From Pseudomonas sp. NFIX28 (GTDB lineage: Bacteria > Pseudomonadota > Gammaproteobacteria > Pseudomonadales > Pseudomonadaceae): a stretch of 64,000 nucleotides of DNA. This document shows, piece after piece, positions 61,630-64,000 of the stretch. The notes under the pieces were generated by a model. That model had not been told where the DNA came from. It did no database searches and worked only from the letters and a program-made list of their open reading frames with translations. The translations under genes were made by a program, and so were the position numbers. Position 1 is the stretch's first letter, and each line of letters opens with the position of its first letter. The DNA lies in NCBI RefSeq assembly GCF_900107395.1, contig NZ_FNPW01000011.1, positions 62,001 through 126,000 of the forward strand, in the 5' to 3' direction.

Positions 61630-62103
61630 TTACCAGGTGAAGTTGGCGGTCTTGGGCAGGCTCAACTGGCCTTTGTCGACGAAGCGCAGGGTGCCGAGCG
61701 CGCCACCGGCGAGTTTGCCGCGCAGCACATAGGGCAGGTTGTCGAGGCTTTGCGTCTGGCCCAGGCCCAGGGTCTGGCGCAGCACGGCGAAGGCCGAGAC
61801 GCTGACCGGCACCACCAGCACCGCCTCGGAGAAGCGCCCGATGCTACCGGCCTGGTCGCTGACTCCGGATGCCAGCGGCCGGCCGTTGACTTCCAGGTCC
61901 AGGGCCACGCCGTTGTAGTCGATCACGGCTTCATTGGGGTTCTGCACGCGCAGCTTGACCGCGAAGCGCACTTCCAGGTCCTGGCTGGGCAGGGGCTCGA
62001 TCCCCACCACGTTGATGTTCAGCGGATCGTGCCGGGGAAACAGCGCGCAGGCGCTCAGGCTGAGCAACAGCAGGGAAAGGGCGAGGCCGAGGAATCTGCG
62101 CAT
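61630..62103 (-). CDS. LEA type 2 (WHy domain) lipoprotein
   Basis: A 157-aa lipoprotein: signal with lipobox LSAC, then a WHy/LEA14-like beta-sandwich (INVVGIEPLPSQDLEVRFAVKLRVQNPNEAVIDYNGVALDLEVNGRPLASGVSD). LEA2 proteins are linked to desiccation and stress tolerance in plants and bacteria. The dipeptide pattern NPN in LRVQNPNE is the family hallmark. A desiccation role would fit the alpha-glucan/trehalose content of the region but is inference. Monocistronic, convergent with glsB. Confidence 0.87.
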   Translation of the reverse strand: MRRFLGLALSLLLLSLSACALFPRHDPLNINVVGIEPLPSQDLEVRFAVKLRVQNPNEAVIDYNGVALDLEVNGRPLASGVSDQAGSIGRFSEAVLVVPVSVSAFAVLRQTLGLGQTQSLDNLPYVLRGKLAGGALGTLRFVDKGQLSLPKTANFTW

Positions 62104-62193
62104 TGAAAGCTCTCTGCGTGAATGGAGGCAGTGCTGAATCTAGCGCGCCCTGGCCGTCGCCACAAACCGGGGGTGTTTGCCGGGTAGCTCTTT

Positions 62194-62363
62194 TGTAGGA
62201 GCCAGGCTTGCCGGCGATAAGGCCGGCAGGCCTGGTAACGTGCTTGAGGCCAGCCGTCTGCCGGTGTCGCCGCCGACGCCATCGCGAGCGAGCTGCGCTC
62301 CCTACAGACGCTGGTTTGGCGGTGCGGCTAATGGCGGCATCGCGAGCAAGCTTCGCTCCTACA
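62194..62363. repeat. Three REP-type elements between the permease and LEA2 genes
   Basis: TGTAGGAGCCAGGCTTGCCG (62194-62217) in one orientation, and ATCGCGAGCGAGCTGCGCTC (62281-62306) and ATCGCGAGCAAGCTTCGCTC (62339-62363) in the other. All are variants of the classical Pseudomonas REP. They fill the ~300-base gap after the permease stop. Confidence 0.78.
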
Positions 62364-62401
62364 GCAGCAGTTCGTGCGAGCGTCCTAGAAAAAACGCAGG
62401 G

Positions 62402-63841
62402 TCAGGCGTTGGCCTTGGGGCTTACATCCGGGTCTTGCATGACCTTGAGCGTCGCCGCTTCCGGGTCGAATTCGTCTTCTTCCAGCTCCATGAATTCTTC
62501 CGGCAGGAAGATGTTCAGCAGGATCGCGCACATCGCGCCGACGGTGATCGGCGACTCGAAAATGTTGTGCAGCGCCTTGGGCAGCTCGCGCAACACTTCC
62601 GGCACCGCCGCCACGCCCAGGCCCATCCCCAGGGAGATCGCCACGATCAGCACGTTGCGTCGGTGCAGCCCGGCTTCGGCGAGGATCTTGATCCCGGCCA
62701 CGGCCACGGTGCCGAACATGATCAGGGTGGCGCCGCCCAGCACCGGCTTGGGCATCAGTTGCAGCACCGCGCCGATTACCGGGAACAACCCTAGCAGTAC
62801 CAGCAGGCCGGCGATGAAGTACGCCACGTAGCGGCTGGCCACGCCGGTCAGCTGAATCACCCCGTTGTTCTGGGCGAAGGTGACCATCGGCAGGCTGTTG
62901 AACACCGCCGCCACCATCGAGTTGAAACCGTCGGCCAGCAGGCCGGACTTGATGCGCTTGATGTACAGCGGGCCCTTGACCGGCTGCTGGGAAATCATCG
63001 AGTTGGCGGTCAGGTCGCCGGCCGCTTCCAGGGGCGAGATGAGGAAGATCACCGCCAGCGGAATGAAGGCGATCAGGTCGAAGGAAAAGCCGTACTTGAA
63101 CGGCACCGGCACGCTGACCATCGGCACGTCCGGCATCGCCGCCATGTCGACCCGACCCAGCAGCCAGGCGACCACGAAGCCCAGGGTCAGGCCGATGACG
63201 ATCGAGCCCAGGCGCAGCATCGGGTGACTGAAGCGGTTGAGCACCACGATGGTCAGCAGCACCAGGGCCGCCAGCCCCAGGTTGCTGGCGGCGCCCAGGT
63301 CCGGCGCGCCGAAGCCGCCGGCCATGTCGGTGACCGCTACCTTGATCAGCGACAGGCCCATCAGGGTGATGATGGTGCCGGTGACCACGGGGGTGATCAG
63401 CTTGCGCAGCTTGCCGATGAACTGGCTGAGGAACATCTCGATAAAGGCCGCGCAGAAGCAGATGCCGAAGATGGTCGAGAGGATTTCTTCGTTGCTGCCG
63501 CCGCGCCCCTTGACCATCAGGCCGGCGCTGAGCAGCACGCTGATAAAGGAAAAGCTGGTGCCCTGCACGCACAGCAGGCCGGAACCGATCGGCCCCAGGC
63601 GCCGGGCCTGGACGAAGGTGCCCAGGCCCGAGACGAACAGCGCCATGCTGATCAGGTAGGGCGTTTCGTTCTGCAGGCCCAGCACGCCGCCGAAGATCAG
63701 GGTCGGCGAAATGATGCCGACAAAGCTTGCCAGCACGTGTTGCAGCGCGGCGAAGATTGCCGCGCTGAAATGCGGGCGGTCCTCCAGGCCATAGATCAGG
63801 TCGGACTTGTAGCGCGGCGTGGAGCGATCAGGTGCGGTCAT
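62402..63841 (-). CDS. NCS2 family nucleobase (xanthine/uracil-type) permease
   Basis: A 479-aa inner-membrane transporter of the nucleobase-ascorbate (NCS2) family, with about 12-14 helices and the core motif TFAQNNGVIQLTG that carries the family's QNxG substrate/helix signature. The preceding LEAAGDLTANSMISQQP supplies the conserved acidic helix-8 residue (Glu in SPLEAAGD) seen in purine permeases, which favours xanthine/urate over uracil. The start is taken at the ATG giving MTAPDRSTPRYKSDL; an upstream ATG (12 codons) has no SD. No purine-catabolic neighbours are in view. Confidence 0.88.
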   Translation of the reverse strand: MTAPDRSTPRYKSDLIYGLEDRPHFSAAIFAALQHVLASFVGIISPTLIFGGVLGLQNETPYLISMALFVSGLGTFVQARRLGPIGSGLLCVQGTSFSFISVLLSAGLMVKGRGGSNEEILSTIFGICFCAAFIEMFLSQFIGKLRKLITPVVTGTIITLMGLSLIKVAVTDMAGGFGAPDLGAASNLGLAALVLLTIVVLNRFSHPMLRLGSIVIGLTLGFVVAWLLGRVDMAAMPDVPMVSVPVPFKYGFSFDLIAFIPLAVIFLISPLEAAGDLTANSMISQQPVKGPLYIKRIKSGLLADGFNSMVAAVFNSLPMVTFAQNNGVIQLTGVASRYVAYFIAGLLVLLGLFPVIGAVLQLMPKPVLGGATLIMFGTVAVAGIKILAEAGLHRRNVLIVAISLGMGLGVAAVPEVLRELPKALHNIFESPITVGAMCAILLNIFLPEEFMELEEDEFDPEAATLKVMQDPDVSPKANA

Positions 63842-64000
63842 GGGAAAAAGCCTGCCAATGACGTGTCGATAGGGCATGAAACACGTGGAGAAAGGGCGCG
63901 ACGCGGGCTGTCGGAGGGACGTAAGGCAAAATCTGCGGACCCGGTCAGAAAAATGGAGGCGCAGGATGCCAGAAAGGTGGCTGGGTCAGAAGGGCTGACA
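63842..64000. other. Upstream region of the permease gene (window edge)
   Basis: The last 159 bases carry the permease leader and probably its promoter. No purine (xpt-type) or 2'-dG riboswitch core could be recognised on the coding strand, and no gene begins before the window ends. Confidence 0.35.

Noticed and set aside
63842..64000. Purine riboswitch before the NCS2 permease
   Set aside because: No three-way-junction consensus seen on the coding strand.

Overview
The window is a high-GC chromosomal segment that reads as a fluorescent pseudomonad (P. fluorescens / protegens / chlororaphis type). The reasons are the gene content (muxBC-opmB, ccoG, the GlgE/TreYZ alpha-glucan locus, pvdQ, dpkA, glsB, copABCD) and many intergenic REP palindromes of the TGTAGGAGCGAGGCTTGCCC type. 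It is mostly conserved chromosome: no tRNA or rRNA gene, CRISPR array, prophage or complete insertion sequence was recognised.

Layout. 1-4.9 kb: the end of an RND multidrug efflux operon (muxB tail, muxC, opmB). 5.4-7.5 kb: a membrane MHYT-GGDEF-EAL protein of the MucR type. 7.9-8.6 kb: an SDR reductase. 8.6-10.5 kb: a PoNi-family type VI secretion immunity gene behind an effector-like gene that has no visible nuclease domain. 10.6-13.6 kb: a MocR-type regulator and ccoG. 14.0-14.5 kb: mgtC. 14.8-23.4 kb: a small proline-rich protein divergent from glgE, then treS-mak (fusion) and glgB. A four-copy, ~149-bp tandem array of hairpin-forming repeats separates glgE from treS. 23.6-27.6 kb: an autotransporter-type barrel, an alpha/beta hydrolase, an EEP nuclease/phosphatase-like protein and a PIG-L deacetylase. 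27.8-38.7 kb: a leftward operon glgA-treZ-malQ-treY-DUF2934-glgX. 39.2-41.2 kb: a D-2-hydroxyacid dehydrogenase and an exported hydrolase. 41.3-46.6 kb: a leftward copper block copA-copB-copC-copD, then DUF411 and a YqaA protein, with a CopR-type box before copA. 46.7-49.1 kb: SRPBCC, unknown and winged-helix genes. 49.4-52.8 kb: the periplasmic acylase pvdQ, convergent with a FecR-type anti-sigma gene. 53-64 kb: PepSY protein, dpkA, DUF883, a LysR/nitrilase divergent pair, GNAT, a LysR remnant, a ferric-reductase-like flavoprotein, another LysR gene, glsB, a LEA2 lipoprotein and an NCS2 permease.

How it works together. The central 23 kb encodes an almost complete cycle between trehalose and branched alpha-glucan. 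TreS interconverts maltose and trehalose, the fused maltokinase makes maltose-1-phosphate, GlgE polymerises it and GlgB branches the product. On the other arm GlgA makes linear glucan, GlgX debranches, MalQ disproportionates, and TreY/TreZ turn glucan ends into trehalose. No glgC or glgP lies in the window. An AlgU (RpoE-like) promoter candidate precedes glgE, consistent with osmotic or desiccation control. The most unusual items are the repeat array inside the glucan operon, the two conserved unknown small proteins attached to this pathway (a proline-rich protein and a DUF2934 protein with a histone-H1-like tail), the toxin-less type VI pair, and the pvdQ/FecR neighbourhood. No clearly new multigene system was found.
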